DNA of 64,000 nt from Daucus carota subsp. sativus (lineage: Eukaryota; Streptophyta; Magnoliopsida; Apiales; Apiaceae): the NCBI RefSeq assembly GCF_001625215.2, contig NC_030389.2:39793454-39857453 (forward strand), in the 5' to 3' direction. The notes under the pieces are model-generated. The model made no database searches. It was not told where the DNA came from and worked only from the letters and a program-made list of their open reading frames with translations. Below are positions 11,510 through 23,810 of this stretch, piece after piece. How positions within the stretch are numbered: the stretch's first letter is position 1; each line of letters starts with the position of its first letter. A program made the translations under genes and the position numbers.

Positions 11510-12433
11510 AGAATAACAATAAGTTGTTGTGAAACGGCGTCGTTAAGGAGTGTTAGTACTTAGTTGAGAGAGAAATCGGTGGATTTAATTTAACAAAAAG
11601 CGCAAGCCGAGCAAGATTGATAGCTCAAGGTAGGGGTGTACACGGGTCGGTGAAATCGACAAAACCAATCCAAACTGATCATATTTTATCCGAATTAATA
11701 AGAATTTTTTTGACTTAATTGCTAATTGAATTAAAAAAATGAATAACACGATTTAATTGGGCTGGACAAAGATCTCAGGTTTTTTAACCGATCCAACCCA
11801 ACCCGATTAGAAAATATTAAATTACATATAAAAATTATTCACCCCACCCCACCCTAGTTTTAAATACAATAACAATAAATTGTTGTGAAAACGGCGTCGC
11901 TAAGGAGTGTTAGTTGAGAGAGAAATCGGTGGATTTAGATTTAACCAGTGTTGTAAAAAGCGGGAATCGGATTTAATCGGTGAAGTCACGGAACAAGAAT
12001 TAATCGGAGATTAATTGAATTGATCGGAGATTAATCGGATCAGTTCGGCGAGCCGGGGAACAGGGATTAATCGGTGATTACGTCAGTGACTTTTAGAACA
12101 GAGGATTTAACAAAAAGTGCAAGCCGAGCAAGATTGATAGCCCAAGGTAGGGGTGTACACGGGTCGGTGAAATCGACCGGACCAATCCAAACCGATCATA
12201 TTTTATCCGAATTAATCAGAATTTTTTTGGCCTAATTGTTAATTGGATTTAAAAAAAATGAGTAACACGATTTAATTGGGCTGGATAAGGATTTCGGGTT
12301 TTTTAACCGATCCAACCCAACCCGATTAAAAAATATTAAATTACATATAAAAAATTGTTCACCCCACCCCACTCTAGTTTTAAATACAATAATCATGTTT
12401 ATGTCAAACATAAAAATTTATGTTCGACATAAA
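11510..12433. repeat. Junction of the segmental duplication: two copies of a GGGGTGTACACGGGTCGG-type repeat
   Basis: The block from about 11510 (GGCGTCGTTAAGGAGTG, GAGAGAGAAATCGG, GCAAGCCGAGCAAGATTGATAG, GGGGTGTACACGGGTCGG, down to CACCCCACCCCA) recurs from about 11868 to 12385. The second copy is interrupted at about 11946-12105 by GTTGTAAAAAGCGG and repeated ATTAATCGG motifs. No gene. It lies exactly between the two segmental units. Confidence 0.7.
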
Positions 12434-13179
12434 TATGGTTATTGTATTGATGTTATGCCAATGTTGGTACTATGATGTTTTAAGTGGAAAAATGAAAATG
12501 ATTAATCAGTTATCACTATGAAATGGATGAAGTTTTAAAAAGTGGAGAAATGACGTTAGAACTCTAATTTTGGAGATTCGTCTCTTAAAATTATAAATCC
12601 TGCGGAACTATTCGGCTTTCATTAATCCTTAATTTTGATGTAAATAGAAAAGAGGTTACAGCGTCTTTTAATGAAAAATCATTTACCATTCCCAGTTATT
12701 TATCTTCGCTGATAATGCGTTACTAATAGATTGTTTCGAATCATTATCAAAACTGATATATATCAGTATTGCTAATTTGCTATCAGCAAACTCCTTCAAA
12801 AAATGACGTCCTATTCGTTTTGTTATTCAATTTTTGTATTTGATGTATATCATGTCATGTTGATAAATAGTAGTATTTCATCATTGCTACAAATTTGAAA
12901 CTATGACTGCTTTTCTTTATTACTATTTTTTTTTAGATATGACTGATTTCTGTTGATCTGTTTATCTCTATGTTTGACACGTACGAAGTGCTGACTCTGG
13001 ATCCAAATAATAAAAACTGTAGAAATTTAAAGGAATTATCTGTCCACAAAAACAGGGCATAGTTCATGAGACTATACTTATCTATTCTCCATCTTCACCT
13101 CCCTTGTCTGCTGGTAATTTTGTGTTGTACAAAACAGAAGCCTGTAACAAAAACTGAAGGAATTTCCGAATAAGAAGCC

Positions 13180-13742
13180 ATGAGAGCTGCAGATGATCCT
13201 TGGAGAGAAGAAAGAAGCCAGGGCTTGTTAGGCAACTTCTGTAGTAGCTTTTGCAACTCTATCTCTTCATGGTCTCTTTCTTCTACTTCTACCAATTTAA
13301 GTATATTTTGTTACTACTATATATCACAAATATATATCATACGATTTCTTCAACTCAACTGAGCATGAATCTGCAGTACCCCTAATAATATGTGTCTATT
13401 TTCACTGTTTATTGCAGTCTCTACTTGGTTTGTTGTTGCTGGCTCTTACAGGACTGTCTTCCTGGCCTTCGTCGTCCTGCTCACCACAGAAATCATCCTC
13501 CTGACCCTCCTGGTCATCATCCCAGGCCAACTGATCCTCTTGTTGGTCCTAGTCCTGCTCCTTCTCGTTTTGGGACTCCCGGAGGTCTGCCTGGTGTTGC
13601 TAACCCGCTGGCTGGTCCTATGGGCGGGACTCCCGGAGGTCCGCCTGGTGTTCCTAACCCGCTGGCTGGTCCTCCGGGCGAAGATCCGGTCAGGTTTGAG
13701 CCACCAGGCCCACCTGAACCCCCTGGTCCTCGCCGCTACTGA
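13180..13742 (+). pseudogene. Proline-rich coding remnant, unrecognised
   Basis: From about 13456, after the possible acceptor CTTACAG, one frame encodes a proline/glycine-rich stretch with imperfect repeats (GTPGGLPGVANPLAGP, then GTPGGPPGVPNPLAGP) and ends in PPGPRRY and a stop at 13742. Just upstream a different frame reads like a signal peptide (SLLGLLLLALTG), as if a frameshift separates them. An open stretch at 13180-13302 begins MRAADDPW but no splice joins the pieces convincingly. I do not recognise the family; a decayed secreted proline-rich protein is one reading. Confidence 0.3.
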
Positions 13743-15223
13743 TCTTTAGGTTTCAATTATATGTTGTGTATAAGTGCACTGGTATCAGAATGTTTCCCGG
13801 AACTAATGCTTCAATGAAGTGCAAATGTATGTACAACTTTCAATTTACCAAGTTCATGTGATGTGCTTGATTACATGAAACAGGTATTGTAATAATAAAT
13901 TTACACTAATAAACAGGAACTGTTTCCAATGATTACCTCTAGAAATGTTTGTTTCTCTACAAAACAAGTGCTGAAGATAAGGCAACAAGACAAGAGAATA
14001 TATTTCAGTGACTGATAAACATATAAGTTTTTAGATACCACAAGTATTTTAAAAAGTTAAGACAACAATCACATTCGCCAAGAGTACAGTGGTAAAGACT
14101 GGACTAGAACAAGTCTCACAGAGCTCGACCGGCTACAAGCCTACAACTACTATGAAGAAGAACCCAAATAAAGTTAAATATCGAGAAAGTAGGCACAATT
14201 GGTGCATGCCTCTCTTGATGTCTGGGCAATTAACATTAATGGCAGAAGAACAAACCATATGAACAAGCTATCTTGGGTCCTGTGTAATCTACGCCTTTGT
14301 CAATAAGATGTGAGGCCTTTGTCTATGCTGAAACAAATGACATGTTCCACAGTATTAGCACATGGAAATACTAATTTGTGTTTCTAATTTATGCCACAAG
14401 TATGTTAACATGACAAAGGTTTAACTTCAACAGATAAATTACTACATATATTTTTTCTAGCCCCACTTGGCTTGTTATCTTTTCAAGCTGATATTATTAC
14501 AACTCCCGTTAATTTCCACAAATGGTCAAATTCAAACCAAAATGAAGGTCATAATTAACTTCTATAAACCATATTCAAATTTACCTAATCAACGATACAA
14601 ATATTAGTTTCATAAGGAATAACAACCTGAATTGACATCCCAGTTAGTTTAATAAGGAATAAAAAATTGAATAGACATCCCAGTATGAATTTGTTAGGAC
14701 AATAAAGGACCCTCCCCTCTTCTAAATGTTATTGGAAGAAACTATGATCATCCAACTTAATCAAATCCTGATGTTAGTTCAAAACCCAGCTTTAGACCTC
14801 TTCATCTAGTAGATAAAAACCAAAGACAATATTCAAAGATGAAAAAAAAAACAATAGTAGCATTGTGTTGGTAGTGGGAGGAGTGGAATTGAGCAGTGTG
14901 AAATATAGGTATGTTTACTTTCCATCAAATCAAGTGGCGGAACAGACATTAGAAACATGCAGTGCTACAGTGGGGAATCCAGAAGTGACAGCATACTCAA
15001 AACTAAAGTACAAGCACCCTAGAAAACAGGGAACTAAAAACAATCCACAAGCTAAACCACTTTCTCTTTCTTATTTCCGTGTGTTGTGTGTTTGGCAACA
15101 TTAACACTAGCTAATATATCATGGCTCCATTAAGCATGAGAATAGCTACGTTAATGTAGATCTTGAGAGATGTGTGTGTGTGTGTGTGTGTAAGAAGTTT
15201 CTAGGGTTATTCTTACCTGTAAT
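13743..15223. other. Intergenic stretch, no gene recognised
   Basis: Nothing clearly coding. A (GT)n run lies at 15173-15191 just beyond the 3' end of tubby-like copy 2. A 240-base open frame at 14865-15104 (+) has no recognisable content. Confidence 0.5.
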
Positions 15224-18200
15224 TCATTCACAAGCAATCTTTGTGTCAAAGCTACTAAGGCAGATGGCAAACGCCTGGAATGCCGATATTGGATACCGGT
15301 AATCCATTGTAAACACATCCTTGTCCACTTTACCAAATTGTAGAATAACCTCCTCATGTTCAGGTGTGATCCCTCCACCTTCAGCAGAAGCAACTAGCTG
15401 AAAGTTCTTCACCGAGGCAATTGTTACACGTCCATTAAAATTTAAACACCAGCATTGTAGCTGCTCATGCCATCTGGGAGATTTATTTTTTAAGATGAGC
15501 TGTCCATCTCTCTGACTACATAAAGGTCCGGAAAAGATCTCGTTCGTGATGATAGGTAAAGATGGAGGGGTGTCAATGCTACTTTGCCGAAACTCAGTCT
15601 GTGTTGGAGCCACACCTCCTGGTTTAATAGCAGAAGGGGAAATTGTGTCCATGACGCAATGCATTCTTCTTGGGCCCCTGCTGAATCAAAAAAGTAAGGT
15701 AAAGTATTCCAGTCAAACCAATACGCTTTACCCATGGGGTAAGCTGTATTATATTAAACTTGGTACAGAACATAGTTGCTTACCCTTCCACTTATAACTT
15801 ATTCTATAAAACTTCTTTTGACATGTATGGAATAGATTCACCTTTAGAAAAAACTATATTTTCTGTGCAGAAAACTGTTGTACCCTCTTTTCACACACAC
15901 TGCGGATTGTATACATGCTAAAACTATTTTAATCCTACATTTATATACTCTGGTACATTTGTGCAGCATAATTTCTTTGTGATTGCTATATTGCTATTTT
16001 TCTTTTTCTAAATTGCTATATTACCGGTCATAAACAATAATAAAATAGAATGATGCATAAGGATTTTGCTTACCTGGAACCCAAAACATTTAATTCAAAT
16101 GAAATGCGCGCTACTGGATAGCTTCCAGAAGGAACACTAGGCAAGACTTGTTTTGATCCTATTAGCCTAGTAGAACGATTCCTTGTCATTTTAGCTCCCG
16201 TAGGAAGTGGCAGAGCATCATATACGGAAAACTTTGTCCCTAAGAAATTAGATCTTTGCCAAGGAAGAACAAGGGGGAAAAAGAACAATTAAAATGGCAG
16301 AAATGAAATGATATGAACAAAAAAAATGGCAGAAATGATTAGTATTCAAATATCAAACAAGTTTTTTTTTTTTGTAAGGAAATATCGAACAAGTTAGATA
16401 AGAGAACACACTTTAGCTTTCCAATATATGCACAGCTCCCTTTTGACCTATCATCAGCATTGAGAGAGATGATGTATTCTGTGAAAGTTGCATGTCTGGA
16501 CTTTCGAGCACCAAGAAGAAACTTTCCATTTTCAGCCAGCGCTACCGATGAAGATCAGATAAAGAACAAAAGTCAAAGACAGTACAGTAAAGAATGGAGA
16601 AACCTAACCGAGAAATGAATACTCCACCAAGGATCCAATACTTGTCAGTTGTCGCAAAAACATAAACAAGAGATATAGGCATACTCGGAGAAACTGGAAA
16701 ACCGTTCAGCATTAACATGTCAAAGTTTTAGTAAATGGTTCTCTATTTCATACCATGTCTATCACAATGAATTATAAAGCAGAAGTCAACTTCACAGCAA
16801 CCGATTTAATATAAATCACTGTTTTGATCACTGAAAATGATAGCCCATTAATAAGATGGTTTTGTCGCACTGTTGCCAAGATATTCAAAAAAACTACAGA
16901 AGCAAATATTAATGCACACCTTGAGATAAACTGAGGTACAAATTATATGAATGTGCCGACCCATTCCTTTTTATAAAACACCGGATAAGGGAATCTCTAG
17001 GACCAGGCTGCAAATTAATTATAGAAGATAAAATGAGAAGAAAGAATTAAATGCAAGTACTAAAACTAGAATTGACATTAAAAATTAAAAATTAAGATAA
17101 AACACGGTAAAACATGGTACTCTAATGTCCTCATTTCCTTATTTCTTTGTCCCAAAAAAATCGTCCACATTTTTTTAATATGGTAAATTTCATGCAAGTT
17201 GGTTGATATAGTTAAAAGATGATACGCGTATTTTGTAGAATTAAAGGTTGATTTTGATCAATGGACAAGAAAAACAGCACGAAGGGAGTATTTGTTTTAG
17301 GATTACAAGAGGGGGAGGGACAGGTCAAAGGGCCTTAGAAGTTTCTCTTTCGGTTTATACTAGTACTTTCCACACCCACAATTCATTGCACTGTCTTTTT
17401 CTGTTGTTCCGCTAGTTCTGGCAAAGCTACAATTTATTGTATTGTTGTTCAATGCTGTATCGCCTTTTTTTTTTCTTTCATATATCCAAAAAATTCCAAT
17501 GTTTTTCATGAAAATCTTGACATCGGCATTACAACAGAAACACATGTCTACGTCCTACTATATCTGTTCCAATCACAAATTGTAATCCTAGCCATATACA
17601 TGCACTTTACTTGCTTTAGAATTTATCTATGTTATAAGTAATTATACACATACATCTAAATAAAATCGACACATATTCATATAGGCCTCATTTTGTATTA
17701 GTTATGACTTATCTTGTGCCCCAGGGCACAGGTTAGCCATTCCAATAATCTAATCACCTTTGACTTTTAAAAAAACCATGGGTCACCTATGTAACTTGAA
17801 AACCTTGGAACCGAAGTTCCTCTATCCAACTTAAAGGCCAGCCAACCAAATAGTAAAGCATTTAGGTTCCAAGGTACTTGCGGTCTCATAACCGAGGCAA
17901 ATTGAAACAAATGAAATCATACGCATCAATATACCCACATAACTAATCCATTTGTTTGCATGAAAAACACGATTTCGAGTAACAATTTCCCACCAAAAAA
18001 AAATAAAAATCATTCCGGAAAAAGATTTCTCAAAACACAACTCAAAGTCCTTTCTAATCTTCTTAATCAAAGTCATACTTAAACATCTCAAAACCAATAT
18101 TCTAAACATCGGTGAACTCAGAAAAGCACTCGGAGATTAGCAATCAACTAAACCATAACTTATAGAGTAATTCAGCAACGAGACCGATTTCCTTGAAATT

Positions 18201-18661
18201 TCCTATTTCGATAACCGGCAGTTAATTTTCCAAAAACTGAATAATTTATACTCTGCTCTGTTGTCCCGGATACCTGGTTTCGGCTCTCGCTCCATGAACA
18301 AATAATAAGCCTAATTATATCAAAAAATACACAAACAAGCGCAAGAAAATCAGAAAAACCCGAAAACTCGAAAACAAACCTGTTTGACCGAAATCGGAAA
18401 AGTCAAGACTCCCGAAACTTCCGGAAGCCTAACAATCTCCTTGATCAACACGTTCCTCCAACTCCGACACACTCCGGCACACGCCACCACGCTCCTCCTC
18501 ATCGGCCACTCACTCTCCGACGCCTCCACCTTCATCAACACTTCTCTCAACAACTCCTCCGGCATTATCGCCCACCGGCAACTGCTCTCCGGCGCCGGCT
18601 CCGCCGACGTCTGAACATTCCGGCTAGGCTTCGATCGGAATCCGACGTAACTCAGTTTCAT
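15224..18661 (-). CDS. Tubby-like F-box protein, copy 2 (canonical)
   Basis: Five exons on the minus strand: 18380-18661, 16920-17007, 16412-16541, 16074-16253 and 15224-15677; 377 residues. N-terminal F-box at about residues 31-80 ([33 protein letters not shown]), then the tubby domain: [97 protein letters not shown] and the invariant end [16 protein letters not shown]. Family knowledge: plant TLPs pair an SKP1-binding F-box with a PIP2-binding tubby domain at the plasma membrane and act in stress and ABA signalling. The exon 3 donor is the weak CTAAA|GTGTGT. Shorter than many TLPs because the N-terminus before the F-box is brief. Confidence 0.93.
17711..17727. repeat. Short palindrome related to the GTGCC MITE ends
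   Basis: TTGTGCCCCAGGGCACAGG resembles the terminal palindrome of the MITE at 3209-3371. It stands where the other unit carries extra sequence including the Helitron; possibly an eroded element or excision scar. Confidence 0.3.
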
Positions 18662-18894
18662 CTTCGCGTGGAGTCAAACTTACAGAATCGCAGATTTATA
18701 AACTATAAATTATAGATACAACTTACAAGTGTGTGTATGTATATGTGAAGAGTGAGAATGTTATTTTGTACCAACTACTTAACTTATCGTTGCTTCTTCG
18801 TCAAACCAACAGAATAATAATAACTTGTTGCGAAACGTCGTCGTTGGGTAGTGTTAGTTGAAAGAGAAATCGGCGGATTTAGATTTAACAAAAA

Positions 18895-19964
18895 GTGGAT
18901 AAAGTGATACTTCCCAGCCTAAGGCTCATTTTACCGAACACGTGTTCTCATATTTTTATAAAATATAATTTTAAATTAGTTAAAATAAATAGTTTTAAAT
19001 AAAAAATAATTTTAAGATTTTTTTTTAAAAATAAATTATGAAATTATATTGTATAACAATATTAAAATAATATTAAATAATGAAAGAAAATTGTCAAGAA
19101 ATAATAGGAAAGAAATGAGTATATTTTTGTGGAGCTTGCGTGTTGGAATCTATTTGTTTGATTTTTTAAAGATATTTATTTCATATCTGATTGTTGTTTA
19201 TATGGAAATACGATCATTTAGTTTAATTACTACTATACTGTTTTTCTGTTAGAGACTTTGTGTTGTCATGTTTTCTCTCACAATATTTCTTCAGAGTTTT
19301 TCTTGTACTTCAATAATTCTATATTTTTTTTGTAGTCCTGCTAAATTCGAAGTCATAATATAATATAGATAAAGGCAAAAATATACAGAAAAAACTCTAT
19401 AATAACATACTCAATATATAAAATATATGTCATATAATACTTTATATATAAAAAATATTAAGAACATATGCCGTATTACAGAATATGAGCAGAACATATT
19501 TATAAAATTATTTTTGATTATAAAAAATGAATCATATATTTTAAATTCGTTATTTAAAAGATATATTCAAATTATATGATTAAAATTTAAAAATACGTGT
19601 TAAAAATTAAAATCGAAAACCACTTGTTAGCACACGAGTTGAACAACTTATGCAATTAACAACGTTTTCTTGGAATAGTTAGCACTGAATGCTTAATAAT
19701 AAACTCGATCCTAATGAGTTAGTTAGAAACTGATTGTTAAATAATACAAGTCCATTTATTTTGAGTGTGTTTGGTGTTGATAATGTACTCCATGCAATAG
19801 AGTAGACAATTTGCAAAATGATAGTCTTGTTAGATTCAACCGCAAATCTACCTATATACCTAATTAAAGAATTTGCAAAGGGCACTCTGTCACTAAAAGA
19901 AAAAGTTGGCCAATTCGAATTTATATTCATCATTGGAGTCAGTTGAATCAACACTGTTTTTTTT
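18895..19964. other. AT-rich intergenic DNA, no gene seen
   Basis: Very AT-rich with short open frames only. The longest (19679-19954, minus) has no recognisable domain. Nothing here supports a gene. Confidence 0.5.
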
Positions 19965-20625
19965 AGCTTATTGCATTTTGTAACTCCACATTTTGGCTGA
20001 TTAGCAAATTAGATTCGACACTTTGAAATGTGACAGTTTGTAACCTTAAGTTTTATTTAGCTTTCGGTTTGTAACCCTGGCCCACACATCCGTTAAAAAC
20101 AGCTGTTAATTTTAACTGTTTGAGAGATGACAGTGTGTATATTAGTTTCTAACAGCTACTTTACTCCACGTGACCTCTCAAAATTTATGTATCATATTTA
20201 GAAATTATTTCTAAACACACACAAACAATTTAAAATAATTTTTAAATTACGTATTTAGATATAGAATCTGAAAATTTATTTATTTCTACATAAACGATGT
20301 AACTTATATTTAAATTTTAAAGTAAATACATATATTAAAAATTATTTGTAATTTAATATATATTGTTGTGCGTGTTCAGAAATAATTTTAAAATATAATA
20401 CATGAATTTTGAGAGGTCACAAGGGATAAAGTAGCTGTTAGAAAATAATATACACACTGTTACTTCTGAAATAGTTAAAATTAACGGTTGTTTTTAACGG
20501 ATGTGTGGGCCAGAGTTACAAACTGAAAGCTAAATGAAACTTAGGGTTACAAACTGTCACGTTTCAAAGTGTGGGTCTGATTTGCTAATCAGCCAAAGTG
20601 TGATGCTGCCAAGGGCAATAAGCTC
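19965..20625. mobile_element. Long foldback element (661 bp)
   Basis: The left arm begins AGCTTATTGC, then TTTGGCTGATTAGCAAAT, GACAGTTTGTAACC, CCACACATCCGTTAAAAAC; the right arm repeats these inverted (GTTTTTAACGGATGTGTGGG, GGTTACAAACTGTCAC, ATTTGCTAATCAGCCAAA, GCAATAAGCT). Pairing continues to an AT-rich centre near 20290, so almost the whole element is one hairpin. No coding capacity. It resembles long-TIR, MULE-like or foldback MITEs; the superfamily is uncertain. Confidence 0.85.
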
Positions 20626-20959
20626 TTTTTTTTCATGACCTAATCTTATTTATATTTCTTTATTGGTAAAAGAAAATGTTACTCAAAAATTATTTATAAG
20701 CAATTTTTTTGTCTTCTTATTACAGCTATCTTGGCTGATGATCCCAAGCCAAGACAAAAAATTCAAGTGAACAATATTGGTGTGTCCCTTTTAATCTTTA
20801 CCTCCTCATCAATCATTTTTTAAAGCAAAAAGGAAGTTGCATGAAAGCAAAAAGGAAGCATCCACTGAGTATGAATCTATGGCCTAATAATTGAGTTTCA
20901 CATTCTTTAGAACATTGTTGTCATCATAAACGTGGAAGGCCGCAAGTCCCCAACCGTTG

Positions 20960-21268
20960 CTCCCTCCGTCCCATCCACCGATTTGTATACAAATGGTTGG
21001 GACACGGAAACCAAAAAATTGGATAAAAATAGTAAAGTTAGATGAAAAGTAGGTATAGTGGTAAAACTCATTTATATTTAACAATAGATTTGAGATAATA
21101 GAGAAAAATAGTGGGTGTAATAGTGTTTATATTATTATAAAATGGAGATAGTGGAAGAAATTAGTTGATGAAATAATGTTTTATATTATAAAAATTTACT
21201 ACTTTTGGAATATATACAATTGATGGGACGTCCAAAAAAGAAACCGTATACAATTCATCGGGAGAGAG
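20960..21268. mobile_element. Stowaway-like MITE, diverged ends
   Basis: Starts CTCCCTCCGTCCCATCCACC and ends GGGAGAGAG followed by TA. Both arms also hold inner copies of TTGTATAC-type blocks and GGGACG or GGGACA. Diverged from the canonical terminal sequence, so limits are approximate. Confidence 0.6.
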
Positions 21269-22627
21269 TATTTTCCACCCTAAAATTCTACAAATCTACA
21301 ATAACACAATGCCATCTATGCAAATCATATTATTATGTCCCTCTAATCCCACAAATCCTGCACCGTATAGCTGAATTATCTGATTTGTCGATCAACGAGT
21401 TTTAGCGTGAAAATAATAATAATAAATAAATATTTATCATATTTGTTTGAGCGTAGACAAATTAGATATTCTCTCACTTCTCTATTTTTTGGAGGGAAGA
21501 TAATAAAAATAATTGTTCATGTCTGTTTGGTCGAGTTTATTTTAAAAAAATTTAAGGACTTATCTTAAGAAAATATATTTTTTATTTTTTTAGATAGAAA
21601 TTTTAAGAAAATGTTGTATTCTTTATTTAGCAAAGAAAAAGACTTGTTTCAGAAAAAAAAAACAGACTTTTATCTCTCAAAAATAAGGTCAATCACACAT
21701 TGGCATAAAATCTAAGGCATGTACTCTACTCCTACACGTGTTCGTGAGGATATAAAAAGCGTGCATTGAGTGGAACCTGGATCTTTTTCATATCTCATGG
21801 ATCCGGGGCAAATGTTACGCAGACACATGGAGAACCATATTAGCTGTTGATCCCAGCAAAAACCTACACCTCTCAAGCAAAGTGATTCGTCCCACTGATC
21901 ACTAACAACAATTGTAATGAGGTGGTGTATTATAATTAATGGAATCTACAATCATAAAGAGAATGGAATGTGATGAGAGGGAGATACTTGATGAATGATG
22001 ATGAAATGGCACAAGCTAATCAACTTATACACCTCAAAACAATCTGGACAATCATAGAATAAATATGGAATATATGTGACAAAACCATGATTTCATAATG
22101 TTCCGTTCACAAAAGATTTGTGTTAATTTAGTGATGCAATTCGGGGCATATAATATTTAATTATTTTTACTAATGGATTACACACGCACACACAGGACGC
22201 CAGACTGGCAAGGGGCACCAGAGCTCAACCACCGTACCAACACCCTGTTACTTTTGCTCATTTTAACCAAAAAAATTAAAGTTGAACTAGGATTTCAATC
22301 TAGATTAATCTCCTTGTTTCCGCCTATGTGAAAGTTGGAACAACAGTGTTCATCTGCAGGTTCACAACAGAACGGTGAAAGCTAATAGTAAATTTAGGTG
22401 CCTACACGGCTACACACATCACAAACTTAGAGCAAGATATCAGTCTGCCACTGTCGAGGCTTCGTGTCTGGATTTTTTATTGCAGCTTCGGAAGACAAGA
22501 TAGAAGATATACGAAAATTTCCGGATTCCAGGAATCTGTACAGGAATTCACCGAACTTGTTATTTAAAACAAGGAGGAAAGCAAATGAAGAGAAAGTAAA
22601 GTTATCTCACTTTCACTCCTATTCGTG

Positions 22628-22779
22628 CTCCCGAGTTCTTTAAAAGGACGAAAACAAGTGAAAGTGAGTGCAAATATAATATAATTTCACTCCAAAACTT
22701 TCACTCTAAAAGTGGGATGAAAGTGTTCACTTACATTCACTTGCTTTTTCTCCTGGAAAAACTCGGGAGTAAGGCATTA
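22628..22779. mobile_element. Small MITE with CTCCCGAGTT termini (152 bp)
   Basis: Left arm CTCCCGAGTTCTT, AAAGGACGAAAACAAGTGAAAG; right arm inverted, CATTCACTTGCTTTTTC, AAAACTCGGGAG. The arms are about 45 bases with some mismatches. Non-coding. No target duplication could be fixed with confidence. Confidence 0.65.
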
Positions 22780-22880
22780 GCTTCACCCGAACTTAAATGA
22801 CATGACTCAACTTAAGGTTAATAGTCTCAGCTCACCACATATATGCATAACTCTTGTTCCTTTGTGATTATACAAGGTCA

Positions 22881-23497
22881 CTCCAACACAGGGACGAAGC
22901 CAGCAAACATTTATAAGGGGGGCCAAAAAGTTTTCTTTAACACAGTGAAATTTTTCGTCAACACCGTAAAATATTTAATATAAAATAAATACAAAAATAC
23001 TAGTAAAAAAATTATAGTAGAACCTTGCGTTCTTTTAAACCAGGAAATCAAGTATATAGTTGTGTCAATTAAAATATTTAGCTATTTCTCTTTAGATATA
23101 TAAGAGTATAAAATATCAGGAAACTCATCATAATAATTCTAAATTATACGATAATCTTTAATTAGCAAGTAAGACACATTAAATGAAATTATATTTCAAA
23201 AAAAATGATATTGTATTTTAAACAAAAGTAAAATTTTTACAATATCACAAAAACTAAATATTATGCTTATTAACCTTACAAAAAAAATATTATACTTATT
23301 TAGAAGATGAGAAACTATAGTTTAAACAAGTAAAAACTGATAATGCGCGAGTACTATTCTACGAAAATGAAGAAAGTGAGGTATAAGTTTCTCGGATAAG
23401 AAAGACCTCCACCAAAAATTCTTATTTTTGTAAAAGAATTATATTGACGTTTACCTTTATCACATATCACATTTCACGATCTTTTTCTTAAATAGTA

Positions 23498-23545
<48 letters not shown>

Positions 23546-23810
23546 TATTTTTGTTTATTTTTATTTATAAATTTGATCTAATACATAAATTAGAGAAATC
23601 TAAAAATTAACACTTCATCTTACAATGTTAATTATCTCTTAAGACCGAACAAATATTTTTCTGGGGGGGCCAAATTTTTATATTTATATAAATATAGAGA
23701 TAAAATACAATTTTTTTCAAAGTTATATAATACAAATTATAATATTAGGGAAACCCTAGGGGGGCCATGGCCCCTTCTAGCCCCTATGTAGCTTCGTCCC
23801 TGCTCCAACA
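22881..23810. mobile_element. Non-autonomous hAT element with perfect 8-bp target duplication
   Basis: The element 22889-23802 (914 bp) starts CAGGGACGAAGCCAGC and ends GTAGCTTCGTCCCTG, inverted termini of about 12 matching bases, with further inward similarity (GGGGGGCCAAA and its partner GGGGGGCCAAAT near 23664). The flanks are identical 8-mers CTCCAACA (22881-22888 and 23803-23810). An 8-bp target duplication with short inverted termini starting CAGGG is characteristic of hAT transposons. The interior is AT-rich with an (AT)n(AC)n run at about 23503-23545 and no transposase, so it needs a transposase from elsewhere. Confidence 0.9.

Larger units (their letters stand above)
5689..11601. repeat. 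Segmental tandem duplication, upstream unit
   Basis: Matches 12434-18894 in order and orientation, beginning at ATGGTTATTGTATTGATG, 74 bases after the nucleoredoxin stop, and ending at about AACAAAAAG. It contains a whole tubby-like F-box gene. Differences from the other unit: 6281-6536 is filler replacing about 2.2 kb, and there are insertions of a Helitron (9554-10146), a Stowaway element (10637-10871) and a 140-base local duplication. Confidence 0.85.
12434..18894. repeat. Segmental tandem duplication, downstream unit
   Basis: Collinear with 5689-11601. It holds the canonical tubby-like gene and an extra 2.2 kb (13093-15252) not present in the upstream unit. It has no Helitron, no Stowaway at the intron-1 site and no 140-base duplication, so it is the closer guide to the ancestral arrangement. 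Confidence 0.85.

Noticed and set aside
13390-13749. Very hydrophobic 119-residue frame resembling a membrane protein
   Set aside because: It is the shifted reading of the CCT-rich proline frame (CTG/CTC/GTC codons). The proline frame has a better internal repeat structure.
19679-19954. 91-codon minus-strand frame, considered as a retroelement RNase H fragment
   Set aside because: No catalytic motif or neighbouring domain could be recognised.
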